Source: an uncultured Oscillibacter sp. (lineage in GTDB: Bacteria > Bacillota > Clostridia > Oscillospirales > Oscillospiraceae). Taken from it: DNA of 42,317 nucleotides. Position numbers and translations under genes: made by a program. The notes under the pieces are model-generated. The model was not told the DNA's origin and ran no database searches. It worked only from the letters and a program-made list of their open reading frames with translations. Location: contig CAMHBH010000002.1 of assembly GCA_946183175.1 (NCBI GenBank), positions 1 to 42,317 of the forward strand. Direction: 5' to 3'. Of the stretch, positions 19,114 to 29,569 are shown one piece after another (positions within the stretch are counted from its first letter, which is position 1; each line of letters starts with the position of its first letter).

Positions 19114-20544
19114 ATGAAAAGAAGAACTTGGTTATTGCTCGTCGCAGTCGCGGCGCTTGCGGCGCTGTTGACGGCCTGCGGCGGCGGGGGCACCGCTCCC
19201 GTAGAGGACACCGCGACCCCCGACGCCGACGCCGACGCCGCGCCGGAAGTCACCGACGCCGCGCCGGATTCCTACGAGTGCCAGTTAATCGGTACCGTCA
19301 CCGACGCCGGAGAGGTCGTCAGCGCCCTGACGATTGATTTCGGCGAGGCCAAAAAGGTCACGGGCGTCGACAACGACACGTTTACCGTCCACGCGACCGC
19401 CTCGACGGAGGCTTTCCGCGCCGATACCGATTTGGAGAGCTTCGGCGACTACGACATCGACCGCGCCATCGTCAAGACGGAGGACGGGCAGACTGTCACG
19501 CTCTATTTCGACGAATCGGAGGGCGCGACGCTGGCCTACACGTCCGGCTCCCGCAACTACCCCGCCGACTTGACTTACACCGTCACGCAGAATAAGCCCG
19601 TAACGCTGACGGCGGCGGACGGTACGGTGCTGAACGACGCCTACACGGCGGAGTACACCTGCGACAACTCCGTACAGGACGCCGAAACCGCGAAATTCCA
19701 GTCGGTTATCGTGGAGGACGGCATTAATTACCAGTTCTACGACGCCGGCGCGGACAAACTGCTTGTCTGGTTCCACGGCAACGGGGAAGGCGACCTTCTG
19801 CACTCCGGCAACAACGTCGCGCAAATGCTGGCCAATCGCGGTACCGTCGCGTGGGCGTCCGACGAGTTCCAGACGATTTTAGGCGGCGCGTCCGTGATGG
19901 CCTTCCAGGCCCCCGATACCTGGTACTACGCCCAGAAAGACGGCCTCCTGGACAAGGCCGCCGACGAAATCAACGCCGTTGTGGCGCAGTACGGCATTGA
20001 CCCCGCGAAAGTCCTGGTATCCGGCTGTTCGGCGGGTGGCTACATGACTACGCGTATGATTATCGCCCACCCGGAGCTGTTCAAGGCGGCTATGATTAAC
20101 TGCCCGGCCTACGACGTGGCCTCTGCCCGCGGCGGCGAGACGCCTACCGACGAGGAATTGCAGGCCGTGAAAGATTCCGGCGTCGCGGTGTGGCTCGTGC
20201 AGGGCGAGACCGACAGCGTCGTCGCGACCGACGCGTGCTCCCAGCGTCTTTTCAACATCCTGACGGACGGCGAGGCCCTCACGGAAACCGCCGTAACGCA
20301 GGAAAACCCGCAGGATTCCGATTTCGTGACGTACGAGACCGCCGACGGGAACTATAAGCTGTCGCTGTACGACACGACGGAGGACAACCAGCTCCGTTTC
20401 GCGGAGGACTACGACCAGGACGGCACGCTCAGCGAGGTACAGTACAGTAGCCACTGGTCGTGGATTTACACGCTCAAGAATAACCCGCAGTCGGCGGACG
20501 GTACGCATATCGTCGACTGGGCCGCCGGATTCGTCAACGGCTGA
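19114..20544 (+). CDS. Lipoprotein with alpha/beta-hydrolase (esterase/prolyl-oligopeptidase-like) domain
   Basis: MKRRTWLLLVAVAALAALLTACGGG lipobox; LLVWFHGNGEGD, VLVSGCSAGGYMTTRMIIAHPELF (GxSxGG nucleophile elbow), SSHWSW near C-terminus; aggagg upstream of ATG 19114. Confidence 0.85.
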   Translation: MKRRTWLLLVAVAALAALLTACGGGGTAPVEDTATPDADADAAPEVTDAAPDSYECQLIGTVTDAGEVVSALTIDFGEAKKVTGVDNDTFTVHATASTEAFRADTDLESFGDYDIDRAIVKTEDGQTVTLYFDESEGATLAYTSGSRNYPADLTYTVTQNKPVTLTAADGTVLNDAYTAEYTCDNSVQDAETAKFQSVIVEDGINYQFYDAGADKLLVWFHGNGEGDLLHSGNNVAQMLANRGTVAWASDEFQTILGGASVMAFQAPDTWYYAQKDGLLDKAADEINAVVAQYGIDPAKVLVSGCSAGGYMTTRMIIAHPELFKAAMINCPAYDVASARGGETPTDEELQAVKDSGVAVWLVQGETDSVVATDACSQRLFNILTDGEALTETAVTQENPQDSDFVTYETADGNYKLSLYDTTEDNQLRFAEDYDQDGTLSEVQYSSHWSWIYTLKNNPQSADGTHIVDWAAGFVNG

Positions 20545-20563
20545 CGGATTCCGCGACGGCAAA

Positions 20564-20595
20564 CGGGGCCGCGGACAAGTGTCCGTCGCCCCGTC
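20564..20595. terminator. Stem-loop between convergent lipoprotein and uvrA genes
   Basis: aaACGGGGCcgCGGACaagtGTCCGtcGCCCCGT. Confidence 0.65.
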
Positions 20596-20598
20596 GTA

Positions 20599-23427
20599 TT
20601 ACATATCCAGCACGCGGCGGAGATACTGCCCGGTGAAACTCTCGTCACGCCGCGCGACTTCCTCCGGCGTACCCGTGGCGACAATCCGCCCGCCGCCGTC
20701 CCCGCCCTCCGGGCCGAGGTCTATAATATAGTCCGCGCACTTGATAACGTCCAAATTATGCTCGATGACTACTACGGTATTCCCGGCGTCTACGAGGCGC
20801 TGTAGCACGTCCAGCAGACGCCGTACGTCGTCGGTATGCAGTCCGGTCGTCGGCTCGTCCAGAATATAGATAGTCCGCCCGGTGGCCCGCTTGGAAAGCT
20901 CCGTCGCGAGTTTGACGCGTTGCGCCTCCCCGCCCGAAAGTTCCGTCGACGGCTGGCCGAGTTTCACGTAGCCCAAACCCACGTCCTGTAGCGTCTGGAG
21001 ACGGTTCCGGAGTTTCGGGAGCGTCTCAAAGAACGCCAGCGCCTCGTCTACGGTCATGTCGAGCACTTCCGAAATGTTCTTCCCCTTGTAGCGTACTTCC
21101 AACGTCTCGCGGTTGTAGCGCCGCCCGTGGCAGACTTCGCACGGTACAAAGATGTCCGGCAGGAAGTGCATTTCGATTTTGAGCACGCCGTCGCCGGAAC
21201 ACGCCTCACAGCGCCCGCCGCGTACGTTAAAGCTGAATCGCCCCGCCTGATAGCCCCGGCTTTTCGCCTCCGGCGTCGACGCGAACAAGTCGCGAATGTC
21301 GTTGAAAAGGTTCGTGTACGTGGCCGGATTGGAGCGCGGCGTACGGCCAATCGGGCTCTGGTCGATGTTCACGACTTTGTCGAGGTGTTCGATACCCTCG
21401 ATTCCCGCGCAGCGCCCGGGGTGTACTTTCATTCGCATGAGGTCTGCGCCCAGACGCTTGAACAGAATTTCGTTGACGAGGGACGATTTCCCGCTTCCCG
21501 AAACCCCCGTAACCGCCGTAAACAGGCCTAACGGGAAAGATACGTCAATCTGTTTCAGGTTATTTTCCGCCGCGCCGAGTACCCGCAGGAATTTTCCGTT
21601 GCCGTGGCGGCGCGCCGCCGGGACGGGAATCCGGCGTACCCCCGACAGGTACTGCCCCGTCAGGCTGTCGGGGTTGGCCATGACTTCCGCGGGCGTCCCC
21701 GCCGCGACGACTTCCCCGCCGTGTACGCCCGCCCCCGGGCCGATGTCTATCAGGTAATCCGCCGCGCGCATGGTGTCCTCGTCGTGCTCCACGACCAGAA
21801 GCGTATTGCCGAGGTCGCGCAGGTCGCGCAAAGTCGCGAGTAATTTGTCGTTGTCGCGCTGGTGCAGTCCTATGGAAGGTTCGTCGAGGATGTAGAGCAC
21901 GCCCATGAGGGACGAACCGATTTGCGTCGCGAGGCGGATTCGCTGGCTTTCGCCGCCGGAGAGCGTCCCGGCGGAACGGCTCAATGTCAGATAGCCGAGG
22001 CCCACCGATTGCAGGAACCCCAGCCGCGCGCGGATTTCCTTCAGAATCTGGTCGGCGATACGCCGCTGTTGCGGCGAGAGTTGCAACGCTTCGACGCGTT
22101 CGAGTTCCTCCGACACCGAAAGCCGCGTGAACGCGTCGATATCCTGTCCGCCCACCGTGACGGCGAGCGCTTCCTTACGCAGTCGCCGCCCCCCGCACGC
22201 CGGGCACGGGCATTCCGACATCAGCTCCTCCAATTCGCTCTTGCTTGCGTCGCTTTGCGTTTCCCTGTAACGCCGCTCCACGTTCGCGCAGATTCCCTCA
22301 AAGGGTTGATAAAGTACACCCTTTCCGCGCGGCTGGTCGTAGTGCAATTCGAGTTTTTCGCCGCCGGTGCCGTAGAGCAGGATTTGTTTGGCCTCGTCCG
22401 AGAGTTCCCGCCACGGCGCGTCGAGCGGGAAGCCGTACTTCTCCGACAGGGCCTCGAAGTACATCCGCGCGATACCGTCCGATTTGACGTTGTGCCACCC
22501 GCTGACGGCTATCGCCCCCTGTGCGACGGACTTGCTTTCGTCGGGTATCATTAACACGGGGTCGGCCTTTAACTGGCTGCCCAGTCCCGTACAGGCCGGA
22601 CAGAACCCGTAAGGGTTGTTAAACGAGAACATGCGCGGGGTCAATTCCTCAATGGAAATGCCGCAGTCCTCGCAGGCGTAATTCTGCGAAAACGTCAGGT
22701 CGCGTTCCTCGTCGGGCAGATTCACGACAATCAGCCCGCCCGACTGCCCCGACGCCGTCTCTACGCTGTCGGTCAGGCGTTGCCGGATATCCGGGCGGAC
22801 GGCGAGACGGTCAATCACGATTTCGATATTGTGCTTCTTATTCTTTTCCAGCTTGATTTCCTCGTCAAGACTGTACAGGTTGCCGTCAATCCGGACGCGG
22901 ACGTAGCCCGAACGCCGCGCGCCCTCGAAAATTTTCGCGTGTTCGCCCTTCTTGCCGCGCACTACCGGGGCCATAACCTGTATCCGGGTACCCTCCGGGA
23001 GGGCGAGTAACTGGTCGATTATCTGGTCTATCGTCTGTTGCCGGATTTCCTTCCCGCACTTGGGGCAGTGGGGCACGCCGACGCGTGCCCACAGGAGACG
23101 CAGATAGTCGTAAATCTCGGTGACGGTGCCGACGGTCGAACGCGGATTCTTACTGGTCGTCTTCTGGTCGATGGAAATGGCCGGGGACAGGCCTTCGATA
23201 TAGTCCACGTCGGGCTTTTCCATTTGTCCGAGGAACATCCGGGCGTAGGACGAGAGGCTTTCGACGTAACGCCGCTGTCCCTCGGCGTAGATGGTATCGA
23301 ACGCGAGGGAGGACTTGCCCGAACCCGAAAGCCCCGTCATGACGACTAATTTGTCGCGGGGAATCGTCACGTCCAGATTTTTCAGGTTGTTGACGCGCGC
23401 GCCTTTGACGATGATTTTGTCTTGCAT
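20599..23427 (-). CDS. uvrA: Excinuclease ABC subunit A
   Basis: [78 protein letters not shown] and [16 protein letters not shown]; zinc-finger CxxC motifs. Confidence 0.98.
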   Translation of the reverse strand: MQDKIIVKGARVNNLKNLDVTIPRDKLVVMTGLSGSGKSSLAFDTIYAEGQRRYVESLSSYARMFLGQMEKPDVDYIEGLSPAISIDQKTTSKNPRSTVGTVTEIYDYLRLLWARVGVPHCPKCGKEIRQQTIDQIIDQLLALPEGTRIQVMAPVVRGKKGEHAKIFEGARRSGYVRVRIDGNLYSLDEEIKLEKNKKHNIEIVIDRLAVRPDIRQRLTDSVETASGQSGGLIVVNLPDEERDLTFSQNYACEDCGISIEELTPRMFSFNNPYGFCPACTGLGSQLKADPVLMIPDESKSVAQGAIAVSGWHNVKSDGIARMYFEALSEKYGFPLDAPWRELSDEAKQILLYGTGGEKLELHYDQPRGKGVLYQPFEGICANVERRYRETQSDASKSELEELMSECPCPACGGRRLRKEALAVTVGGQDIDAFTRLSVSEELERVEALQLSPQQRRIADQILKEIRARLGFLQSVGLGYLTLSRSAGTLSGGESQRIRLATQIGSSLMGVLYILDEPSIGLHQRDNDKLLATLRDLRDLGNTLLVVEHDEDTMRAADYLIDIGPGAGVHGGEVVAAGTPAEVMANPDSLTGQYLSGVRRIPVPAARRHGNGKFLRVLGAAENNLKQIDVSFPLGLFTAVTGVSGSGKSSLVNEILFKRLGADLMRMKVHPGRCAGIEGIEHLDKVVNIDQSPIGRTPRSNPATYTNLFNDIRDLFASTPEAKSRGYQAGRFSFNVRGGRCEACSGDGVLKIEMHFLPDIFVPCEVCHGRRYNRETLEVRYKGKNISEVLDMTVDEALAFFETLPKLRNRLQTLQDVGLGYVKLGQPSTELSGGEAQRVKLATELSKRATGRTIYILDEPTTGLHTDDVRRLLDVLQRLVDAGNTVVVIEHNLDVIKCADYIIDLGPEGGDGGGRIVATGTPEEVARRDESFTGQYLRRVLDM

Positions 23428-23454
23428 GAGGTACTCCTTTTTCCTTAATTATTA

Positions 23455-23497
23455 AAACATCTGTTCTAATTATACCCGGTTTCCGCTTCTTTGTCAA
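23455..23497 (-). promoter_or_regulatory. uvrA promoter (TTGACA-N17-TATAAT) with LexA/Cheo-like box just downstream of -10
   Basis: Minus strand TTGACA (23497-23492), TATAAT (23474-23469), then GAACAGATGTTT (23466-23455), one mismatch to GAACNNNNGTTC. Confidence 0.75.
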
Positions 23498-23646
23498 GCT
23501 GTAGTCGCGTGGGCCTCTCCGGGGCTATCTCCCGTAATTTGGCCGGTTCCCGACTCCCCCGCCGTACACGGCGACGGAAAGGCAAGTGCCAGGCCTTGAC
23601 AGTCATTTTCTCCATAGATTCCGCGCGCAGACAGCCGAAAAAGTAT

Positions 23647-23675
23647 TTGACAACTCTGCTTATACATGGTAAACT
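23647..23675 (+). promoter_or_regulatory. Promoter of P-ATPase/TerD operon (TTGACA-N17-TAAACT)
   Basis: ttgaca 23647-23652 and taaact 23670-23675. Confidence 0.55.
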
Positions 23676-23739
23676 GAATCGCTTACTTGATAAAATGACT
23701 GTAGATTGTATCCTTGGGCATAATACGGAGGTATGTCTT

Positions 23740-26343
23740 ATGAAATTCACCGGTCTGACGCCGCAGGAAGTCGAGGAAAGCCGAAAGCAATACGGCGCGA
23801 ACGTACTGACGCAGATTCCGCCCGACCCGCTCTGGAAAAAAATCATGGAGGGCTTCAAGGACCCCATGATTATGATTCTGCTGGTCGCAATGGCCGTACA
23901 ACTGATTCTGTTCTTTCTCAAACAGGCGGAGTGGTTCGAGCCCGTCGGAATCCTGATTGCCATCCTGATTGCGAACGGGGTTTCCTCCGTCAGCGAGAGC
24001 CGTCAGGAGGGCAAGGCGTCGGCGCTGAAGGCCGAGGAGGAGGCCCGGGAATCGGCGAAGGTCGTCCGGGCCGGGGAACTGCTGGAAATCCCGGTCGGGG
24101 AGGTCGTCACGGGCGATATCGTCTATCTACAGGCCGGGGACAAAATCGCCGCCGACGGCGAAATCGTAGAGGGTATGGTCATGGTCGACCAGGCCGCGCT
24201 CAACGGCGAGACCGAGGAGGCCAGAAAGACCCCGCTCCCCGAGGGGGAATCGTACAACATCAAAGACCTGCTCAACCCCTGCTACGCCTACCGCGGTACG
24301 GTCGTCTGCGGCGGCGAGGCCTATATGCAAGTCAAGGTTGTCGGCGATAAGACGCTGTTCGGCGAACTGGCTTTAGAAGTACAGGAGGACACCCGCGAGA
24401 CGCCCTTACAGGTCAAGCTCCACGACCTGGCGAATAAGATTTCGCGGTTCGGCTATATCGGGGCCACGGCGATAGTCGTGGGCATTCTGGCGAAAAACCT
24501 GCTGGGCGGGAATATCCCCGATAACTTCTACGGCTGGGTGCGGCTGATTCTCGACGCCGTGACCGTCGCCGTGACTATCATCGTCTGCGCGGTGCCCGAG
24601 GGCCTGCCTATGCTGACTTCTATTCTGCTGTCGTTCCAGAGTCTGCGCATGGCGAAAGACAACGTACTCGTCCGCAAAATCAACGGCCTGGAGACCGCCG
24701 GAAGTCTGAGCCTGCTCTACTCCGACAAAACCGGGACGATTACGGAAGGCCGCCTGTCCGTGACGGAACTCGCCACCGGCGACGGCAAGACCTACGCCGC
24801 GATTCGCGACACGTCCGCCGGGTTCGCCGAGGAACTGCTGTTAGGATTGGGCGTCAACAACAGCGCCGCCGTCAGCGCCGGGAACATCATCGGCGGCAAC
24901 AGCACCGACCGCGCCGTGATGTCGTACCTGTACGAGGCCGGGCTGGCCGGGCGTATCCCGGAACTCAAAAACAGTGCCAAGTCCTTCCGGGCGTTCGATT
25001 CCAATAAGAAATCGTCAAGCGTGACGGTTTCCCGCGAAAACGGGGCCTATACCTACGTCAAGGGCGCGCCGGAACGCCTGCTTGTCCGTTGTCGGCACTA
25101 CCTCGCCGCCGACGGCACCGTACACCCCATGCCCGACCAGAAGGCCATGCAGGACTATCTCGACACGCAGTCGGCGCGCTCTATGCGCCTGTTGGCCGTA
25201 GCGCGTGCTGAGGGCGAGAGCGACGAGGGCGAACTGACCCTTGTATGCCTCTTGAGTATCCGGGACAACGTGCGCAAGGAGGCCGTCAGCGCCATTCAGG
25301 AAGTGCGCAACGCCGGCATTCAGGTCGTCATGATTACCGGAGACCGCAAGGAAACCGCCGTGGCCATTGCGAAAGAGTCGGGGCTTGTCACGTCGCCCGA
25401 CGACGTGGCGCTGACTTCGGCGGAAGTCGGGGAGAAGACCGACAGCGAACTCAAAGAACTGTTGCCGCGACTTCGTGTCGTCTCGCGTGCTTTGCCGTCC
25501 GACAAAAGTCGTCTCGTGCGCGTGGCGCAGGAACTCAACCGCGTCGTGGGCATGACCGGAGACGGCGTCAACGATTCCCCCGCGCTCAAAAAGGCCGATG
25601 TCGGCTTCGCCATGGGCAGCGGCACGGAAGTCGCAAAAGAGGCCGGGGATATTACGATTCTCGACGACAATTTCTCGTCCATCGAAAAGGCCATCCTCTA
25701 CGGGCGCACGATGTTTAAGAGTATCCGCAAATTCCTGATTTTCCAGTTGACGGTCAACGTCGCCGCCGTGCTGATTTGCTTCCTCGGGCCCCTGCTCGGC
25801 GAAAACGTCGTCATGACGGTCATTCAGCTTCTTTTGGTCAACCTCGCCATGGACACCCTCGCGGCAATCGCCTTCGGGAGCGAACCCGCCCGCCAGGAGT
25901 ATATGCGCGAACCGCCCGTGCCGCGCTCGGCGAGTATCGTCAGCCGGGATATGCTCATTCAGATTATCATCGCCGCGCTCTATATTACCTGTCTGTGCCT
26001 CTCGATTCTCTTCTTCCCGCCGCTTCGCAACCTCTTCGGCGACGTGGACACCACCTATCTGAAATCCGCGCTCTTCGCGACCTTCATGATGTCCATTACC
26101 TTCAACGGCTTCAACGCCCGTACCGAACACCTCAACCCGTTCTACGAAATCGGCCGCAACCGGAATTTCCTGCTCGTCATGGGCTCCATCTTCGCCCTGC
26201 AATTCGTCTTCGTGACGTTCGGCGGCCCGGCCTTAAGCGTCGAACCGTTAAGCGTCGGGGCCTGGCTCCTCTGCGCCGCGCTTGCCTTCCTCGTGATTCC
26301 GATTGATATGCTGAGAAAGTTCGTGACCGGGAAACACGCCTGA
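23740..26343 (+). CDS. Calcium-translocating-type P-type ATPase (PMCA-like)
   Basis: [16 protein letters not shown] phosphorylation motif, [62 protein letters not shown]. Confidence 0.95.
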   Translation: MKFTGLTPQEVEESRKQYGANVLTQIPPDPLWKKIMEGFKDPMIMILLVAMAVQLILFFLKQAEWFEPVGILIAILIANGVSSVSESRQEGKASALKAEEEARESAKVVRAGELLEIPVGEVVTGDIVYLQAGDKIAADGEIVEGMVMVDQAALNGETEEARKTPLPEGESYNIKDLLNPCYAYRGTVVCGGEAYMQVKVVGDKTLFGELALEVQEDTRETPLQVKLHDLANKISRFGYIGATAIVVGILAKNLLGGNIPDNFYGWVRLILDAVTVAVTIIVCAVPEGLPMLTSILLSFQSLRMAKDNVLVRKINGLETAGSLSLLYSDKTGTITEGRLSVTELATGDGKTYAAIRDTSAGFAEELLLGLGVNNSAAVSAGNIIGGNSTDRAVMSYLYEAGLAGRIPELKNSAKSFRAFDSNKKSSSVTVSRENGAYTYVKGAPERLLVRCRHYLAADGTVHPMPDQKAMQDYLDTQSARSMRLLAVARAEGESDEGELTLVCLLSIRDNVRKEAVSAIQEVRNAGIQVVMITGDRKETAVAIAKESGLVTSPDDVALTSAEVGEKTDSELKELLPRLRVVSRALPSDKSRLVRVAQELNRVVGMTGDGVNDSPALKKADVGFAMGSGTEVAKEAGDITILDDNFSSIEKAILYGRTMFKSIRKFLIFQLTVNVAAVLICFLGPLLGENVVMTVIQLLLVNLAMDTLAAIAFGSEPARQEYMREPPVPRSASIVSRDMLIQIIIAALYITCLCLSILFFPPLRNLFGDVDTTYLKSALFATFMMSITFNGFNARTEHLNPFYEIGRNRNFLLVMGSIFALQFVFVTFGGPALSVEPLSVGAWLLCAALAFLVIPIDMLRKFVTGKHA

Positions 26344-26366
26344 ACTGTGATAAGGAGGCTGTCAAA

Positions 26367-26945
26367 ATGGCTGTAAGTTTGTCCAAGGGGCAGAAAGTAG
26401 ACCTGACGAAAAACAATCCGGGCCTGAGCAAGATTCTCGTCGGGCTGGGCTGGGATACCAACAAATACGATGGGGGCTACGACTTCGACCTCGACGCCGC
26501 CGCCTTCCTGCTGGGGGCCAACGGCAAGGTGACTTCCGATGCCGATTTCGTATTCTACAACAACCTCAAGCACCCCTCGGGGAGTGTCGAACACATGGGC
26601 GACAACCGTACCGGGGCCGGCGAGGGCGACGACGAACAGATTCTCATCGACCTGAGCAAAGTCCCCGCCAATATCGACAAGATTGACTTTACCGTCACCA
26701 TCTACGAGGCCGACGAGCGCCAGCAGAATTTCGGACAGGTCAGCAACGCCTATATCCACGTCCTCGACGACGCCAACAGCCGGGAACTCATCCGCTATGA
26801 CCTCGGGGAAGATTTCTCCGTCGAAACCGCCATGGTCGTCGGGGAGATTTACCGCAACGCCGGGGAATGGAAATTCAACGCCATCGGGAGCGGCTTCAAG
26901 GGCGGACTGCGCGCGCTGGGCCTCAACTACGGCGTCAACGTGTAA
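26367..26945 (+). CDS. terD: TerD family protein (copy 1)
   Basis: [53 protein letters not shown]...[19 protein letters not shown]. Confidence 0.95.
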   Translation: MAVSLSKGQKVDLTKNNPGLSKILVGLGWDTNKYDGGYDFDLDAAAFLLGANGKVTSDADFVFYNNLKHPSGSVEHMGDNRTGAGEGDDEQILIDLSKVPANIDKIDFTVTIYEADERQQNFGQVSNAYIHVLDDANSRELIRYDLGEDFSVETAMVVGEIYRNAGEWKFNAIGSGFKGGLRALGLNYGVNV

Positions 26946-26959
26946 TGGAGGGTTCGTAA

Positions 26960-27538
26960 ATGGCAGTGAATTTGTCCAAGGGGCAGAAAGTCGACCTGAC
27001 GAAAAACAACCCCGGTCTGAGCAAACTCCTTGTCGGGCTGGGCTGGGACGTGAACAAGTACGACGGCGGCTCCGACTTCGACCTCGACGCCTCCGTATTC
27101 CTCCTCGCGCCCAACGGCAGGGTGACTTCCGACGCCGATTTCGTATTCTACGGCAACCTCAAGCACGCTTCCGGGAGTGTCGAACACATGGGCGACAACC
27201 GTACCGGGGCCGGGGAGGGCGACGACGAACAAATCCGCGTCGATTTGGCTAAAGTCCCCGAATCCATCGACAAAATTGATTTCACCGTCACCATCTACGA
27301 GGCCGACGCCCGCAAGCAGAACTTCGGACAGGTCAGCAACGCCTATATCCGCGTCATGGACGAGGCCAACCACAAGGAACTCGTCCGCTACGACCTCGGA
27401 GAAGACTACTCCATCGAAACCGCGCTCGTCGTGGGCGAACTCTACCGCAACCGCGGGGAATGGAAGTTCAACGCCATCGGCAACGGCTTTCAGGGGGGAC
27501 TTCGCGCGCTGGGCCTCAACTACGGGGTGAACGTGTGA
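26960..27538 (+). CDS. terD: TerD family protein (copy 2, tandem paralogue)
   Basis: Same length (192 aa) and near-identical architecture to copy 1: [47 protein letters not shown]. Confidence 0.95.
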   Translation: MAVNLSKGQKVDLTKNNPGLSKLLVGLGWDVNKYDGGSDFDLDASVFLLAPNGRVTSDADFVFYGNLKHASGSVEHMGDNRTGAGEGDDEQIRVDLAKVPESIDKIDFTVTIYEADARKQNFGQVSNAYIRVMDEANHKELVRYDLGEDYSIETALVVGELYRNRGEWKFNAIGNGFQGGLRALGLNYGVNV

Positions 27539-28236
27539 TGAAGTACGAAATTCTCTACGGCAACGCCTTTCCGGTCGTGCGTTGCGAACTCGAACGCGGG
27601 GAGGCCGTCAAGGCCGAATCCGACGCCATGATTGCCATGTCCGGCGCGCTGGACATTGAGGGCTCCATGGAGGGGAATTTCCTCGGCGGTCTGGCCCGGA
27701 AATTCCTCACCGGAGAAAAATTCTTCTTCCAGACCATCCGCGCCGCGCGCGGCCCCGGGAAAGTCCTCCTCGGGCCGTCCACACTCGGTGGCGTCGTCGA
27801 CGTGCAACTGGACGGAAGCTATCACCTGCGCGTACAGAAGGACGGCTTCCTCGCCGCTACGTCCGGGATTAACGTCGAGACCGCCATGCAGAATCTTATG
27901 CAGGGGATATTCTCTCGGGAAGGCCTTTTCGTGCTGGACGTACACGGGCGCGGGACAGTCTTTTTGAGCAGTTTCGGCGCGATTCACGCCATCAACCTCG
28001 CCGCCGGGGAGGAGGTCGTCGTCGACAACGGGCACCTCGTCGCGTGGCCCGATTATATGGACTACCACATCGAAAAGGCCTCCGGCGGCTGGATTTCCAG
28101 CATGATGTCCGGGGAGACGCTGGTCTGCCGCTTTACGGGCCCCGGCGTCGTGCTCATCCAGACCAGAAAGCCCGAATCGTTCGGACAGTGGCTGCAAGGG
28201 ATGCTTCCGCCGTCCGTCCGGCAGAACCGCAATTGA
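27538..28236 (+). CDS. AIM24/TIGR00266 family protein
   Basis: [69 protein letters not shown]...GPGKVLLGPSTLGGV; start overlaps terD copy 2 stop. Confidence 0.88.
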   Translation: MKYEILYGNAFPVVRCELERGEAVKAESDAMIAMSGALDIEGSMEGNFLGGLARKFLTGEKFFFQTIRAARGPGKVLLGPSTLGGVVDVQLDGSYHLRVQKDGFLAATSGINVETAMQNLMQGIFSREGLFVLDVHGRGTVFLSSFGAIHAINLAAGEEVVVDNGHLVAWPDYMDYHIEKASGGWISSMMSGETLVCRFTGPGVVLIQTRKPESFGQWLQGMLPPSVRQNRN

Positions 28237-28245
28237 ACGCGCTCA

Positions 28246-28272
28246 GGCGGGGAACTTTCCCCGCCCCTTTTC
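28246..28272 (+). terminator. GC stem-loop plus T run after AIM24 gene (may be partial termination within operon)
   Basis: GGCGGGGAActTTCCCCGCCccttttc. Confidence 0.6.
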
Positions 28273-28297
28273 GTACAGAATCAAGAGGGGGGATTTT

Positions 28298-29530
28298 ATG
28301 AACGTCCAGCGAGGAATGCGCGGCAAACTCGACCAGTACGTGAACACGGGCCGGGAGATTACGGTATCCATGTCCGTGACGGGCCGGGACGTTTACGACT
28401 ACTGCTGTTTCGGCGTCGACGCCGACGGGAAGCTCTCCGACGACCGCTACATGGTCTTCTACAATCAGACGCGCTCCCCGGGCGGCGAAATCCGCTACGC
28501 GCCGAATGCTCAGGGCGCGGCGTTCACGGTGTCGCTCGAAAGCCTCCCCGCGACTATCGACAAACTCGTGTTCACGGTCTCCATCGACGGACAGGGCGTC
28601 ATGGGCACTATCTCGGCGCATACGCTGGACGTAGTCCAGGACGGCGACGCCGCCCTGCAAATGCGCCTCTCCGGGTCCGACTTCCTCAACGAACGCGCCA
28701 TTATCTCCGTGGAACTCTACCGGAAAGGCGGCTGGCGCTTCTCCGCCGTGGCGCGGGGGTTCAACGGCGGCCTCGGTGACTTGCTCCGCGCCTACGGCGG
28801 CGAGGAGGCCGCCCCGCAACCGCAACCCGTACCGCCGCCGAAAGCGCCTCCCGTCGTGCCGCCCGCGCCGCCGAAAATTGTCACGCCGCCGAAAGAGACG
28901 ATTGTCATACCGCCGCCCGTCGCGACGCCGCCGAAAAAAGTCGAGTTGCGCAAGGGTCAGAAAGTCAGCCTTGAGAAGCGCGGAAAGAACTTAGGCGAAA
29001 TCGTCATCAACCTGAACTGGCAGCAGCCGACGGGGCGCGGCGGACTGTTCGGAATGCGTCCCGCTGCCGTGGACTTGGACTTGGGCTGTCTGTACGAACT
29101 GAAGGACGGCACAAAGGGCTGCGTACAGGCGCTTGGCAAGTCGTTCGGCAACTACTCGAAAGTGCCGTACGTCGTACTCGACGGCGACGACCGTACAGGG
29201 GCCTCCGCGGGCGGGGAAAACCTCCGCGTCAACGGGAACAAAGTCTCCCTCATCCGCCGGATTCTCGTTTATACGTTCATCTACGACGGCGCGGCGAACT
29301 GGCGCGAGGCCAATGGCGTCGTGACTGTCCGGTGTGCCGACGGGCAGGAAATCATCGTCCGCATGGACGAATACGGCTCCAACCTCGGAATGTGCGCGAT
29401 TGCGCTGTTGGAGAACGACCACGACGAGACTTTGAGCGTCGAGAAGGTGGTACGCTTCTTCAAGGGACACAACCAAATGGACGACGCGTTCCACTGGGGC
29501 CTCCGCTGGATTCGCGGCAAAAAGGACTGA
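28298..29530 (+). CDS. Two-domain TerD/TerA-like protein with proline-rich linker
   Basis: N-terminal TerD-like half (VSLESLPATIDKLVFTVSIDG...ELYRKGGWRFSAVARGFNGGL), linker PQPVPPPKAPPVVPPAPPK, second TerD-like half (VELRKGQKVSLEKRGKNLGEIVINLNW...LDGDDRTG). Confidence 0.85.
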   Translation: MNVQRGMRGKLDQYVNTGREITVSMSVTGRDVYDYCCFGVDADGKLSDDRYMVFYNQTRSPGGEIRYAPNAQGAAFTVSLESLPATIDKLVFTVSIDGQGVMGTISAHTLDVVQDGDAALQMRLSGSDFLNERAIISVELYRKGGWRFSAVARGFNGGLGDLLRAYGGEEAAPQPQPVPPPKAPPVVPPAPPKIVTPPKETIVIPPPVATPPKKVELRKGQKVSLEKRGKNLGEIVINLNWQQPTGRGGLFGMRPAAVDLDLGCLYELKDGTKGCVQALGKSFGNYSKVPYVVLDGDDRTGASAGGENLRVNGNKVSLIRRILVYTFIYDGAANWREANGVVTVRCADGQEIIVRMDEYGSNLGMCAIALLENDHDETLSVEKVVRFFKGHNQMDDAFHWGLRWIRGKKD

Positions 29531-29535
29531 TACAA

Positions 29536-29566
29536 AACCCGCCCGGGCGCGTTTCCCGGACGGGTT
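29536..29566. terminator. Bidirectional terminator hairpin between convergent genes
   Basis: AACCCGCCCGGGcgcgtttCCCGGACGGGTT. Confidence 0.7.
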
Positions 29567-29569
29567 GCG

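Noticed and set aside
19215-19240. GACGCC repeats in the lipoprotein N-terminus as a regulatory repeat
   Set aside because: Simple low-complexity Asp/Ala linker after a lipobox; common in secreted proteins.
25015-26202. 395-aa minus-strand ORF opposite the P-type ATPase
   Set aside because: Antisense shadow ORF; the sense frame carries all P-ATPase motifs.
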